Positions 9,336 to 18,536 of a stretch of DNA of 64,000 nucleotides are shown piece after piece. The translations under genes and the position numbers were made by a program. Origin of the DNA: Hormoscilla sp. GM7CHS1pb (GTDB lineage: Bacteria > Cyanobacteriota > Cyanobacteriia > Cyanobacteriales > Desertifilaceae); NCBI GenBank assembly GCA_014323675.1, contig JACONN010000006.1:186001-250000 (forward strand), written 5' to 3'. Numbering within the stretch: the first letter of the stretch is position 1; the number at the start of each line of letters is the position of its first letter. The notes under the pieces are model-generated. The model made no database searches. It was not told the origin of the DNA and worked only from the letters and a program-made list of their open reading frames with translations.

Positions 9336-10441
9336 TTCACTCACTGCGCTTACAAAACTTCAAACCTTTTCAGGAACAGCACCTACAGTTCAGGCCACTC
9401 ACTCTGCTGTCTGGTCTCAATAGTAGTGGCAAATCTTCCGTACTGCAAGCATTTCTTTTGCTGCGTCAATCTTACCAACAACGCTTATTACCTGATACGG
9501 GTTTGGCGCTGAATGGCGATTTGGTTTGTATTGGGACGGCTCAAGATGCCCTGTTTGAAGGAGCTGAAGAGGACTCGATTAGTTTGGATATTGTTTGGGA
9601 AGATGATACGAAGGGGACGTGGCGTTTCGACTACGATCGAGAAGTAGATGTGTTGCGTCTTGTCTCCTCGCGAGTTGCCGATACAGTTTATCAATCGAGT
9701 CTTTTCAGCAACAACTTCCACTATATAATGGCAGAACGGATCGGTCCTCGTCCATTCTTCGAGATGTCAGATTTCCAGGTGCGACAACAGGGACAACTAG
9801 GGGCTAAAGGTGAATATGCCGCCCACTTTCTGGCAATTAATGGACGGAAAGCAATTCCCAACAGTAGACTGAGCCATCCAGAGGCAAAATCACACGACTT
9901 GATCGACCAAGTTGAGGAATGGATGGGAGAAGTCAGTCCTGGGACGCGCCTCAAAATTGAGCAGAAATCAGATGTCGATCTGATGAGTTTCCAATACTCC
10001 TATGGAGACAGCAACCCCTACCGCGCAACCAATGTTGGGTTTGGCATTACCTACACCTTACCAGTTATTGTCGCAGCGTTGGCATCAGAACCAGGTACAT
10101 TAATCCTCATGGAAAACCCCGAAGCTCATCTCCATCCCAAAGGTCAAGCTAAAATTGGCGAGTTGTTGGCCCTTGCTGCTAGCTGCGGTGTTCAGGTGGT
10201 GATAGAGTCTCATAGCGACCACGTGTTAAATGGAATTCGTGTTGCCGTTCATGGGGGTAAGGTTAAGCCTGATGATGTCCAGTTGCACTACTTCCACCGC
10301 CAAGTGAAAGACGGACAAGCTGTCAGTGAGGTAATATCTCCCCGGATCGATCGCAACGGACGCATCGACCAATGGCCAGATGGCTTCTTCGACGAATGGG
10401 ACAAGAGTTTAGAGGCGTTGTTAGCACCAGCGGGAGAGTAA
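9332..10441 (+). CDS. AAA family ATPase with DUF3696-type C-terminus
   Basis: 369-aa SMC/OLD-like ATPase. N-terminal MIHSLRLQNFKPFQEQ leads into Walker A GLNSSGKSS at residues 28-36. Walker B and neighbouring residues are LILMENPEAHLHPKGQ near 256, and the switch histidine is in VVIESHSDHVLNGIRV near 290. The insert between Walker A and B is short, as in the DUF3696 group, so no long coiled coil is expected. Such ATPases often accompany nuclease or toxin partners in phage-defence islands. Overlaps the DUF262 gene by 4 bases and ends 3 bases before the next gene. Confidence 0.88.
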   Translation: MIHSLRLQNFKPFQEQHLQFRPLTLLSGLNSSGKSSVLQAFLLLRQSYQQRLLPDTGLALNGDLVCIGTAQDALFEGAEEDSISLDIVWEDDTKGTWRFDYDREVDVLRLVSSRVADTVYQSSLFSNNFHYIMAERIGPRPFFEMSDFQVRQQGQLGAKGEYAAHFLAINGRKAIPNSRLSHPEAKSHDLIDQVEEWMGEVSPGTRLKIEQKSDVDLMSFQYSYGDSNPYRATNVGFGITYTLPVIVAALASEPGTLILMENPEAHLHPKGQAKIGELLALAASCGVQVVIESHSDHVLNGIRVAVHGGKVKPDDVQLHYFHRQVKDGQAVSEVISPRIDRNGRIDQWPDGFFDEWDKSLEALLAPAGE

Positions 10442-10444
10442 AAC

Positions 10445-11398
10445 ATGGATTTAGAAATGGTATTGAACGAGTTATCCCTGACTCCTGCTACTGATATTTC
10501 CACCGCACGGCAATGGATGTCAAACTTAATCAGCACTTTAAGCGAAGCAACTGCCAATCATCGCGTTAAGCGGGTACTTCGCACTCAGAACGATATCAAT
10601 ACTGTTGAACTCGCTCCAGACTATCCAGTAGCTCGCTGGCGCAACGATCGAGACGTGGATAGAGAGGAGCGTAGATTTTTAACAGCTATGACAACAAAAG
10701 CTCCTTTCTGGAGTGATGTTGCTGAAGAAATTAAAAATGATTTTGATTTGTCTCAAGTTTGGCACAAAGAAGATCAAGCGAAAGGACTTGGCTTTGCTTG
10801 GGTGAGTGACGTACTGGCAGTGAGCTTATTCTCTTCAGAGAGATGGAATTGCAGTCGCTTAGAATTGGCAGTCACGCGACTAGAAGATGACGAGTTAATC
10901 AATGAACAAATAGAAATTGTCCACGCTAGTCGCAGCATTCACGTACAGGAACACGCAGATTGGATAAAAAAACGTATCCGCACAAGGGTACGTGATGGGT
11001 CCGATCTGTGGAATCGTAGAGATGAGTTATTTCCTCACTTGGAATTGTGCGATCGGGTTTGCGAACAAATGCAGGATCTGAGAACTGGTAACCCGATGCT
11101 AGGACAGGTTGTCAAACGGTTATTTGAACTTGAAGAATACTGCCAAAATTGGACATCTGGAGCTTTTAACCCAGATAGTCTTCCCAGCAAAGCAACCCCC
11201 GAGAGTGAAATAACGCTCCAACAGTTCGGAAAGGAACATACTTTTAGATGTCTCGATGGCCCAGAGCGTATTTTTAGTTGGCATCTGCGGATGACTCCGG
11301 GAAAGTGGCGGCTTTTTTTCTCGATCGCATTAGGACCGGGAAAGATAATTATCGGGCACATTGGTCCGAAGCTCCCTAACCATACATATACTACCTAA
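10445..11398 (+). CDS. Protein of unknown function, third gene of DUF262/AAA operon
   Basis: 317 aa; not recognised. It begins 3 bases after the ATPase stop, so it is clearly co-expressed. It is mostly polar and helical in look, without signal peptide or membrane segment. There is a central ASRSIHVQEHADWIKKRIRT segment. The C-terminal 45 residues (RIFSWHLRMTPGKWRLFF, then KIIIGHIGPKLPNHTYTT) have the alternating hydrophobic pattern of a small beta domain and faintly recall RelE/HigB-like toxins, but that is only an impression. It may be the effector or sensor of the module. Confidence 0.8.
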   Translation: MDLEMVLNELSLTPATDISTARQWMSNLISTLSEATANHRVKRVLRTQNDINTVELAPDYPVARWRNDRDVDREERRFLTAMTTKAPFWSDVAEEIKNDFDLSQVWHKEDQAKGLGFAWVSDVLAVSLFSSERWNCSRLELAVTRLEDDELINEQIEIVHASRSIHVQEHADWIKKRIRTRVRDGSDLWNRRDELFPHLELCDRVCEQMQDLRTGNPMLGQVVKRLFELEEYCQNWTSGAFNPDSLPSKATPESEITLQQFGKEHTFRCLDGPERIFSWHLRMTPGKWRLFFSIALGPGKIIIGHIGPKLPNHTYTT

Positions 11399-11429
11399 TT
11401 GTCTCAAGTGGGGCGATCGCACTTGGGCC

Positions 11430-11465
11430 TGTTGGGTTTCATGCTTCAACCCAACCTACAATTGA
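11430..11465. repeat. GTTGGGTTTC...GAAACCCAACCTAC-type palindromic repeat
   Basis: TTGGGTTTCATGCTTCAACC followed by CAACCTACAATT is one copy of a dispersed repeat. Others lie at about 20097, 20972, 41088 and 58213. The 205-bp gap between the two convergent operons otherwise holds only a terminator. Confidence 0.7.
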
Positions 11466-11570
11466 GGCGATCTCTTAACCCGTATCGAACATTTATCTCA
11501 TTCATCCGATCGCATTCAATTCAAGGCGATCTTGCTGCGCTTATATCCGCAAATTAGAAATAATGATATT

Positions 11571-11594
11571 AGTCGTGCCGATTGCGGCACGACT
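11571..11594. terminator. Bidirectional hairpin between convergent operons
   Basis: Perfect 10-bp stem AGTCGTGCCG / CGGCACGACT with an ATTG loop, lying between the end of the DUF262 operon and the end of the leftward sugar operon. It has no strong U-tract. Confidence 0.6.
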
Positions 11595-11603
11595 AACCAT
11601 CAT

Positions 11604-12548
11604 TTATCCAGCAAATTGGTAGGTAGTCAAACCAGGCACAGTTGTCTTTAAGCGAAACAAATCCCCCGCCAACGGTTGCTTATGCTTGCCTGCTTCACCC
11701 AACGCCGCACAAGCAGATGTAATGTATAATTCATCCAAGGAAGCTCCCCCGAAGGTACAACTGGTAGGGCATTCGACAGGCATTTCAACTTGGCGTTCTA
11801 GTTTGCCTTCGGGATCGTAGCGCGTGATGCGCCAACCACCCCACCATGCACTCCAAATAAAACCCTCCCTGTCTACGGTTAAGCCATCAGGTAAACCAGC
11901 GCTATCATCATGCACAAAAACCCGCCGGTTCGCGATCGTGCCCGAGACAGCATCATAATCGTAGGCATAAATGCTATGTCGCAGGCTATCGGTGAAATAC
12001 AAGGTTTGATTGTCAGGACTCCACCCAATACCATTGGCCAGGCCGATGCCATCTTCCATCATCTGTACGGAACCATCGGGGTCAAATCGGTATAAAGCAT
12101 TGTGATAACTATCCCCTAAGGTTCCCGCCCAAAAACGCCCATGACTGTCTACTTTGCCATCATTAAAGCGCGTTTGGGGTTTATGGGCTTCTGGATCGGC
12201 AATGAGTTGTAGTGAGGATGTGGTATCGATGCGCGAGGGGTAGTGCGAGTACGATGCCTGAGGGGCTTTGCGAAGCATCCCGAAGGCATCGAGCTCCCCG
12301 AGTGCATCGAAATCCCAAAAAGCAAACCCTTTTTGAGTCGCCATGATGATACCACCATCAGCGCGAAAGGCTACTACTCCTACCGGTAGTCCCACTTCAA
12401 AGCGTTCGTGCTTCCCTGTAGCAGGGTCAAATTTGAAAAAACATTGGCCATCAATATCCACCCAATACAAGACTTGCTCTTCGGGCTGCCAGATTGGTCC
12501 TTCCCCCAAGGTATTTTTGATGGCTAAAACATGCTCAATTTGATTCAT
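11604..12548 (-). CDS. SMP-30/gluconolactonase/LRE family protein
   Basis: 314-aa six-bladed propeller lactonase-like enzyme; the family hydrolyses sugar lactones using a divalent metal. Typical motifs in order: LGEGPIWQPEEQVLYWVDI near the N-terminus (metal-binding Glu), FNDGKVDSHGRFWAGTLGD near residue 130, NGIGWSPDNQTLYFTDS near 170 (metal-binding Asn) and PDGLTVDREGFIWSAWWGG near 225. Last gene of the leftward sugar operon, 43 bases after the TIM-barrel gene. That gap contains a GGGTGCATCTCA motif, so co-transcription is likely but not certain. Confidence 0.9.
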   Translation of the reverse strand: MNQIEHVLAIKNTLGEGPIWQPEEQVLYWVDIDGQCFFKFDPATGKHERFEVGLPVGVVAFRADGGIIMATQKGFAFWDFDALGELDAFGMLRKAPQASYSHYPSRIDTTSSLQLIADPEAHKPQTRFNDGKVDSHGRFWAGTLGDSYHNALYRFDPDGSVQMMEDGIGLANGIGWSPDNQTLYFTDSLRHSIYAYDYDAVSGTIANRRVFVHDDSAGLPDGLTVDREGFIWSAWWGGWRITRYDPEGKLERQVEMPVECPTSCTFGGASLDELYITSACAALGEAGKHKQPLAGDLFRLKTTVPGLTTYQFAG

Positions 12549-12591
12549 TGTTTGGTTCTTAACAACGGGTGCATCTCAATTATATTTGCTT

Positions 12592-13544
12592 CTATGAAAT
12601 GCGCGCCTTAACAACAGGCTCTACTTCAATCCCAAGGTTCTTCGGCAGCAGCCCTATCTTGCTCCCTGATGACACGGGCCCCAACTCGACCTTTAACCAA
12701 TTCACCTGTTCAGATAAGCTGGTTACATTATCAAACTTACCTTCCACCACCAGTGGCAAATGAGCAAACTCTGGGCGACGGAGAACCTCAAGCACCCAAC
12801 TACCGGGCTGAAGGGGGCTGTGGCTATCAAAAGTGCCATCATTGTCATGGACGTGAAAGCATCGGATATAGGGGGTCAATCGCTCGATAAAGTCTAGGCG
12901 ATCGAAACCCACCGTCTGTGCTGCCACATTTAGATGACCGAAATCGAGTAAAATACCGAGGTTAGGGCTGTCTATGGCCTCGAAAAGCTGCAAAAACTCA
13001 TCGGCTCGATCGAGTAAAACTTGTCCCTTGATTGGGGGGCGCAAACATTGTTCTCGACTAATAAGCCGACTCCCTGTTCGACGGCATACTGGTTGGCGAT
13101 CGCTATAGCATTGATAAAGCGATCTAATACCTCTTGGCGGACATTCTTTTCCGTCAGTTCTGGAAATAAAAAGTAAGGATTGCCAAATCCATAAGGATCG
13201 GTCATAAACCCCGCATGGATGGAGTAAAAGGGGGCATTAAGTTGGCGAACTAATGCGATCGCTCTCCGGGCTAAGTCCAAACTGCGCTGTCGGATAGTGG
13301 GATTATCGGAGGCTAAATTCAGGATAAATGAATTAGCTGGTGGCGGGAAGTAGTTGTGAACCAAGAATTTCGAGGTTATCTCAACCACTTTTTCCAGCTC
13401 CCCTGGCTCAACCTTGACACCCGTTCCTAATTCGATCGCCTCAATGCCAGCATCGTAGTAGGCAGATAACTTCTCCATCAAGGAGACACCCCCTTTAAGG
13501 CAGGCGGTCGAAGCAAAAATAGTACGAGAGTTAAAATTTGTCAT
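12592..13544 (-). CDS. Sugar phosphate isomerase/epimerase (AP endonuclease-like TIM barrel), one frameshift
   Basis: About 317 aa of the xylose-isomerase-like TIM-barrel family, metal-dependent enzymes that act on ketoses or related sugars. The first part includes EAIELGTGVKVEPGELEKVV and GLLVENN; the second part includes GILLDFGHLNVAAQTV, CFHVHDNDGTFDSHSPLQPG and PLVVEGKFDN, with the expected Glu/Asp/His metal ligands. The halves are in different frames: the G6 run at 13034-13039 is one base short, and adding one gives NNVCAPPIKGQVLLDRADEF. It overlaps the amidohydrolase gene by 4 bases. The substrate is unknown. Confidence 0.85.
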
Positions 13545-14650
13545 TGACTGTCTCCAATATTAAAGAGTCGAGCAGCAGTGCCGCCCATAATGTTGTTAAT
13601 ATCCTCCTCAGAAATTAACCCTTGACAATGAGTCCTAAATGTCTCTAGATTTTGCCGATAGTTGCAAAAACGCTCCACATTGGGCATATCAGTGCCCCAC
13701 ATAAGGCGATCGGAACCCAATGTTTCCACTAGCTGTACGATGGTTGGATGCAACTCCCGATAAGGATAGTCCCAAACATTACCTAGAGAAATCTGAAACA
13801 GGAGTTCCAGTTTGGCAGAAGAATTACGAAACGGCTCAAAGAGAGCTTCCGGCAGATACAGTCCATCCTGTGAAAGGAACGATCGCCAAGGAAAACCATG
13901 AGTGAGAATGACCTCTACATCCCGATAGCGGGTTAACCAACCTTGCCAAATCCGTAACTGCTCTAGATAATCTTCTACTGTGGAGCCCGGACAGGGGGCA
14001 CAAATTGTAAAAAAAATCGGTTTGCCCAGTGCGACAACACCATCCCAGAATGGACGGCAGGCAGGGGCATCCCATGATTCTGTCACGCCATAACGGTAAC
14101 GATTGTGGACGCTAAATTGTAATCCATGTAGTCCCTTTGAGTAAGCTAGCTCAATCTCAGCGATCGTCCCCTCTGGATTTTGTTCGATCTTCCATTCTGG
14201 AATATTGGCGAGGGCAAGCAGGCGATCGGGATAGGATTGTACGCAGTCAGCTAGATAATCGTTGATAAATCCCATAATAGGATGAGCGTGCAGCACCGCA
14301 CGCTCGATGCCGACGTAATCCATTTGCGCCACGAGCATTTCGGGCGGATGAGATAGTGAGGTGAGGTAGGGGGGCAAATATTGCTTGGCATAATCTTCCC
14401 CTTCTACCGTCCAGACAAACCGTCCGTAACCGCCAGGGCGAAAATTGACTTCCTTTAAGCCTTGTAAGGTCAAGTCCAGGGGGTCAGCTAGCATACTATT
14501 GTCGCCCAAAGCCCGATCGCGCAGACGCCAAGCTGGCTGATGATGATCTGCCATCTCTCGCTGGAGGTAACGCAAGCGATCTGGGACTGTGGGAAAGCCA
14601 TTGGCTTCACCGAGGGGCGGAAAACAATAGACATGAGCATCAATAATCAT
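13541..14650 (-). CDS. Amidohydrolase 2 family protein
   Basis: 369-aa TIM-barrel metal hydrolase or decarboxylase of the amidohydrolase-2 group. MIIDAHVYCFPP supplies the N-terminal metal strand, but with HVY where DxHxH is common. Later metal or catalytic candidates are SVHNRYRYG, VILTHGFPWRSF and the C-terminal Asp in DRLMWGTDMPNVERF. It overlaps the aminotransferase by 4 bases (ATGA) and the next gene by 4 bases. The position inside a nucleotide-sugar operon suggests a hydrolytic or decarboxylating step on a sugar derivative, but nothing defines the substrate. Confidence 0.87.
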   Translation of the reverse strand: MIIDAHVYCFPPLGEANGFPTVPDRLRYLQREMADHHQPAWRLRDRALGDNSMLADPLDLTLQGLKEVNFRPGGYGRFVWTVEGEDYAKQYLPPYLTSLSHPPEMLVAQMDYVGIERAVLHAHPIMGFINDYLADCVQSYPDRLLALANIPEWKIEQNPEGTIAEIELAYSKGLHGLQFSVHNRYRYGVTESWDAPACRPFWDGVVALGKPIFFTICAPCPGSTVEDYLEQLRIWQGWLTRYRDVEVILTHGFPWRSFLSQDGLYLPEALFEPFRNSSAKLELLFQISLGNVWDYPYRELHPTIVQLVETLGSDRLMWGTDMPNVERFCNYRQNLETFRTHCQGLISEEDINNIMGGTAARLFNIGDSQ

Positions 14651-15840
14651 CTTTGCTCCTCGATCGTTAATTTAATCACCCTTTGTTGCTCGGGGGCCGT
14701 AAGTCCAACCGAACAGGGCAGACTTAAGGCTTGCTGGTTTAGTTTATCTGCAACGGCTAAGGTTTCCCTGGGCTGGCTCTGGGTATAGGCAAGACTGCGA
14801 TGCAGCGGTTCCCATAAGGGTCGTGTCTGGATTTTTGCTGCTTGCAAACGGCGCAATAACTGCCGACTATCCTGGCCATATTGAGACTCGTCTATTAATA
14901 AGGTGTACATCCAGAAGATACTCGATGCCCAGGTCGCTTCCCTCATTGGTGTAAGTCCAGGGACTTCTGCAAATGCCTCGCTGTAGGTGGCTGCAATACG
15001 GCGCTTGGTGGCAATGTAGCGATCTAGATTCTCCATTTGCGCGCATCCCATGGCAGCTTGCAGGTTTGTCAAGCGGTAATTATAGCCAATGGAGTGGTGA
15101 ATGTATTCCACCGGATTGTCTTTGGCTTGGGTGGTGAGGTATTTTGCTTTATTTGCCCAAGCCTCGTTATCCGTCACAAGCATTCCCCCACCACCAGTGG
15201 TGAGGATTTTGTTGCCGTTAAAGCTGAAACAGGCGATATCCCCTAGATGCCCCACCATACGCCCCTGATATTTTGCTCCCAAGCTTTCCGTGGCATCTTC
15301 AATGACCACCAGGTTGTATTTACGGGCCACGTCCAATATTGGCTCCATATCAACTGGGTGTCCCAAAATGTGAACGGGCATGATAGCTTTCACGCGGCGA
15401 TCGGTATGCTTATTGCGTACTTCTCCGTCTTGAAAATTGCATTCTCGTTCTAGAAAGTCCGCGACCTTCTGAGGAGACATTTGCCAATACTCTGGCTCGG
15501 CATCAATAAATAGAGGCCAAGCGCCTGCATAGCGGATGGCATTCGCTGGGGCAATGAATGTTAGGGTCGAGACGAGAACTTCATCGTCAGGCTCGATACC
15601 AGCTACTAATAATGCTACGTGTAAGGCTGATGTGCCATTGACTGTTGCCACAGCATGATTCGTCCCCACATAGTCCGCCACCATTTCCTCGAAGCGGTTT
15701 ACATAAGCCCCAACGGAGGAAACCCAGTTGGTATCAAGGCACTCCTTGATATATTTCCACTCGTTGCCTCTAATTTCGGGAACGCACAGGGGAATAAAGC
15801 CTTCAGCAGAAGGAACTCCTGGTTCAAAGGGTGTAGACAT
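14647..15840 (-). CDS. DegT/DnrJ/EryC1/StrS aminotransferase, LegC-like
   Basis: PLP-dependent sugar aminotransferase that converts a 4-keto-6-deoxy nucleotide sugar to the 4-amino sugar. The start at 15840 gives MSTPFEPGVPSAEGFIPLCV. The PLP lysine lies in CFSFNGNKILTTGGGGML, the phosphate-binding region is VNGTSALHVALLVAGI, and the usual Asp is in VVIEDATESLGAKYQGR. The long insert around DFLERECNFQDGEVRNKHTD is typical of the LegC subgroup. It overlaps the upstream dehydratase gene by 17 bases and the amidohydrolase by 4, so it is firmly within the operon. Confidence 0.92.
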   Translation of the reverse strand: MSTPFEPGVPSAEGFIPLCVPEIRGNEWKYIKECLDTNWVSSVGAYVNRFEEMVADYVGTNHAVATVNGTSALHVALLVAGIEPDDEVLVSTLTFIAPANAIRYAGAWPLFIDAEPEYWQMSPQKVADFLERECNFQDGEVRNKHTDRRVKAIMPVHILGHPVDMEPILDVARKYNLVVIEDATESLGAKYQGRMVGHLGDIACFSFNGNKILTTGGGGMLVTDNEAWANKAKYLTTQAKDNPVEYIHHSIGYNYRLTNLQAAMGCAQMENLDRYIATKRRIAATYSEAFAEVPGLTPMREATWASSIFWMYTLLIDESQYGQDSRQLLRRLQAAKIQTRPLWEPLHRSLAYTQSQPRETLAVADKLNQQALSLPCSVGLTAPEQQRVIKLTIEEQR

Positions 15841-16810
15841 CTGGTCGATACCTCTCAATATGCTCTTCTAGCCATTTAATGGTCAATTTCAGCCCTTCTT
15901 CTAGGCTGATAGCTGGCTCCCAACCTAGCAAATCTCGGGCTAAAGTATTGCTAGCGAGAAGGCGATCGACTTCACTCCCCTCGGGTCGCAAGCGTTGCTC
16001 GTCCGTTTCTATGATAATCGAATGCCCCGTCAAGTCAGCAATTAACTGGGCCAGATCGCCAATACTAATTTCCCGTCCCGATCCCAAATTAACCGTTCGA
16101 CCTATAGCCTCGGGTGTAGCTGCCGCCATGATAAAACCATTAACCGTATTGGCAACATAGTTAAAATCTCGGGTCGGTTGCAAATTTCCCAACCTAATTT
16201 TTGCATTTCCTTTGAGGCATTGCGTAATAATCGTGGGAATCACGGCGCGAGTTGATTGGCGCGGTCCAAATGTGTTGAAAGGTCGCACCGTGACTACTGG
16301 TAAGCCGAAGGAAAGATGAAATGCCTCCACTAGCTTATCCGCGCCAATTTTGCTAGCAGAATAGGGGGACTGCCCTTGCAAAGGGTGAGCTTCATCTATA
16401 GGCACGTAGCGGGCTGTCCCATAAACCTCACTGGTGGAGGTATGGACCACCCGTTCAATGTCCAGTTCTCGCGCCGCCTGTAACACGTTTAACGTACCTT
16501 CTACATTTGTACGTACATAGGACGCTGGTGCGTGATATGAATAAGGGATTGCAATTAGTGCGGCTAAATGAAACACGATTTCCGTGCCCTGCATTGCTTG
16601 ACGTACGCTGTCCCGATCGCACATATCCCCCGCGATCGCTTCTATTTCGTGACGAACTGGGGATTTATCTAACCATCCCCAAGTGCCCAGGGCATTATAA
16701 TGAACCAAACCTTTAACATTTGCTCCTAATTCGACCAATCTCTCTGTTAGGTGGCTGCCAATAAACCCACCCGAACCCGTGACTAATACGCGCTTTCCTT
16801 GCCAATTCAA
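15824..16810 (-). CDS. NAD-dependent sugar 4,6-dehydratase/epimerase, LegB-like
   Basis: Extended short-chain dehydrogenase that makes the 4-keto-6-deoxy nucleotide sugar used by the aminotransferase. NAD-binding VTGSGGFIGSHL is near the N-terminus. The catalytic YSASK lies in QSPYSASKIGADKLVEAF, with Ser in TSTSEVYGTARYVP. The start is taken as TTG at 16810: AAGGAG lies 8 bases upstream, it yields LNWQGKRVLVTG, and it falls 13 bases after the stop of the preceding gene. An ATG farther upstream would overlap that gene by about 50 bases. 328 aa. Confidence 0.9.
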   Translation of the reverse strand: MNWQGKRVLVTGSGGFIGSHLTERLVELGANVKGLVHYNALGTWGWLDKSPVRHEIEAIAGDMCDRDSVRQAMQGTEIVFHLAALIAIPYSYHAPASYVRTNVEGTLNVLQAARELDIERVVHTSTSEVYGTARYVPIDEAHPLQGQSPYSASKIGADKLVEAFHLSFGLPVVTVRPFNTFGPRQSTRAVIPTIITQCLKGNAKIRLGNLQPTRDFNYVANTVNGFIMAAATPEAIGRTVNLGSGREISIGDLAQLIADLTGHSIIIETDEQRLRPEGSEVDRLLASNTLARDLLGWEPAISLEEGLKLTIKWLEEHIERYRPDVYTL

Positions 16811-16823
16811 AATGCACTCCTTT

Positions 16824-17887
16824 TTACTTACTTTGCCAATATTTTTGTGCTTGTTGATAATCATCATATTTGCCAATGTCTAGCCAATACTCAATCATCG
16901 GAAAATTGGCAACCCGAAGGCTACTATCGAGCAATGCTTGCATCAGGTCTGTCATATCAAACCGCCGCCCCACTGGGATATAAGCTAGTACCGAAGGCTC
17001 CAACAGATAGATGCCAGCATTAACTAAGAAGTTGAGGCGCGGTTTTTCGCTTATTTGGCGAAGATAGGGGCCTTCTGATTCCATCACCCCATAAGGTACT
17101 TGTAATTCGTATGGGCGAACCGCTACCGTTAGAGGGCCCGATGGTTACGGTGAAAAAACCACATTTCTCGAAAATCAAGTTTCGTAAAAATATCCCCATT
17201 GATTACCAATAAAGGCCGATCTGGGTTTTCCAGCAAGCCCAATGCCCCAGCAGTACCCAAGGGAGTATCTTCGGAAACATAGGTAATGGAGATCCCCAAA
17301 GAACTACCATTGCCAAAATGCTTAATAATTTTCTCTGGCAAGTAATGGAGCGTGACGTAGAATTGCTTAATTCCCACATCCCTTAACTGCTCGATAATTA
17401 ACTCCATAATTGGGCGATCGCCGATTGGGAGCAGAGGTTTAGGCAAATCATCGGTCAAAGGACGCAAGCGGCTTCCAAACCCACCCGCCATAATCACCGC
17501 TGACAAAGGCAGTTCATCGGAGGATATCCTATCATCTCGGGATATCAAGTTGACTACACGATCTTCTTCATCCACCAAGGGCAGGTGATTGACAGAAACA
17601 TTTCCCTTGCCGTTCATCAGATGCATAGCTTCCGAATCAGATATTTGTTGTGAGGCCGTCATCGGATTAAGGTCAGCAATTTTCAGGCACGGTTCGTTGA
17701 AAGACACCCCCCTCAACATCGCTCGTCGAATATCACCGCAGGACAGGGTGCCGACAAGTTGACGGTCATTTTCGCACAGGAGCAACAGGCTCGTCTCGGC
17801 ACGGTCTAATATTGGAATGGCCTCTGATATGGGGGTTTGGGGCGAGATTATGATTTGCAGTAGGGAAGACTCAATCGAACCCATCAT
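16824..17887 (-). CDS. Nucleotidyltransferase with N-terminal CBS pair (PtmE-like), one frameshift
   Basis: Sugar-1-phosphate nucleotidyltransferase. The N-terminal 120 residues form two CBS motifs (ISEAIPILDRAETSLLLLCE and MHLMNGKGNVSVNHLPLVDE). The catalytic domain starts with AVIMAGGFGSRLRPLT and has PKPLLPIGDRPIMELI and LLVINGDIFTKLDF. This CBS-plus-transferase design matches PtmE, the GlcN-1-P guanylyltransferase of legionaminic acid synthesis. The frame breaks at 17130-17136: one base is missing, and restoring it gives HRALLTVAVRPYELQVPYGV. Its start overlaps the acetyltransferase stop by 17 bases. Confidence 0.9.
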
Positions 17888-18536
17888 GCTGATTCCTTCT
17901 CAATAATCTAGCTGGATTCCCTATCAATATTTGACCGTCTGGCACATCCTTAACCACAACTGCACCCGCACCGATCGCAGAACCCTTTCCTACTTTAATT
18001 AATTGACGGATCGTGGCACCGATACCAATATGAGTATTATCGCTAATACGTACAGCACCAGCCAGTCTAGCACCTGTAGCGATATGAACGTGGTTTCCGA
18101 TCGCGCAATCGTGTTCGACGATCGCCCCACTATTGACAATGACGTTCTCGCCCAGGATCGCGCCCGCGTTAATTATTGCACCAGCCATAACAGTTGCTCC
18201 TTCTCCTAAAACTGCTGAAGGTGAAATAATAGCACTAGGATGAACTGCTGTCACGGGTTTCATACCCAGGCTGCGGGCCAACTCATACAGCCGTCGGCGT
18301 GGGACAATATTGGATGTACTCCCCAATCCAACAAAAAAATACTCAACCCCTTGGGCTTTAATCGAAGGGAGCCGATCGTCATCGCCCAAGATCGGCACGC
18401 CAAGTAAGGACTTACCCTGTAATTCTGGGTTGGGATCGAGCAGACCCACCAACTTGTACTGACCAGATTGTTGGAGAATCTCGATCGCCACTTTGGCGTG
18501 CCCTCCTGCGCCCAAACCAATGACTTCTGGAGACAT
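17871..18536 (-). CDS. NeuD/PglD-like sugar O/N-acetyltransferase
   Basis: Left-handed beta-helix acetyltransferase that uses acetyl-CoA, probably on a nucleotide-activated amino sugar (LegH/PglD role). The N-terminal Rossmann-like part VIGLGAGGHAKVAIEILQQ is followed by hexapeptide repeats from about residue 90 (GATVMAGAIINAGAILGENV, then GAIVEHDCAIGNHVHIATGA). His in VEHDCAIG is the likely catalytic base. The ATG at 18536 overlaps the PIG-L stop by one base (TAATG). The ending GNPARLLR is typical. Confidence 0.92.
   Translation of the reverse strand: MSPEVIGLGAGGHAKVAIEILQQSGQYKLVGLLDPNPELQGKSLLGVPILGDDDRLPSIKAQGVEYFFVGLGSTSNIVPRRRLYELARSLGMKPVTAVHPSAIISPSAVLGEGATVMAGAIINAGAILGENVIVNSGAIVEHDCAIGNHVHIATGARLAGAVRISDNTHIGIGATIRQLIKVGKGSAIGAGAVVVKDVPDGQILIGNPARLLRRNQHDGFD

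Noticed and set aside
10445..11398. Calling the third defence-operon gene a RelE-type toxin
   Set aside because: Only the last 45 residues faintly resemble that fold; the rest is unmatched, so the gene is kept as unknown.
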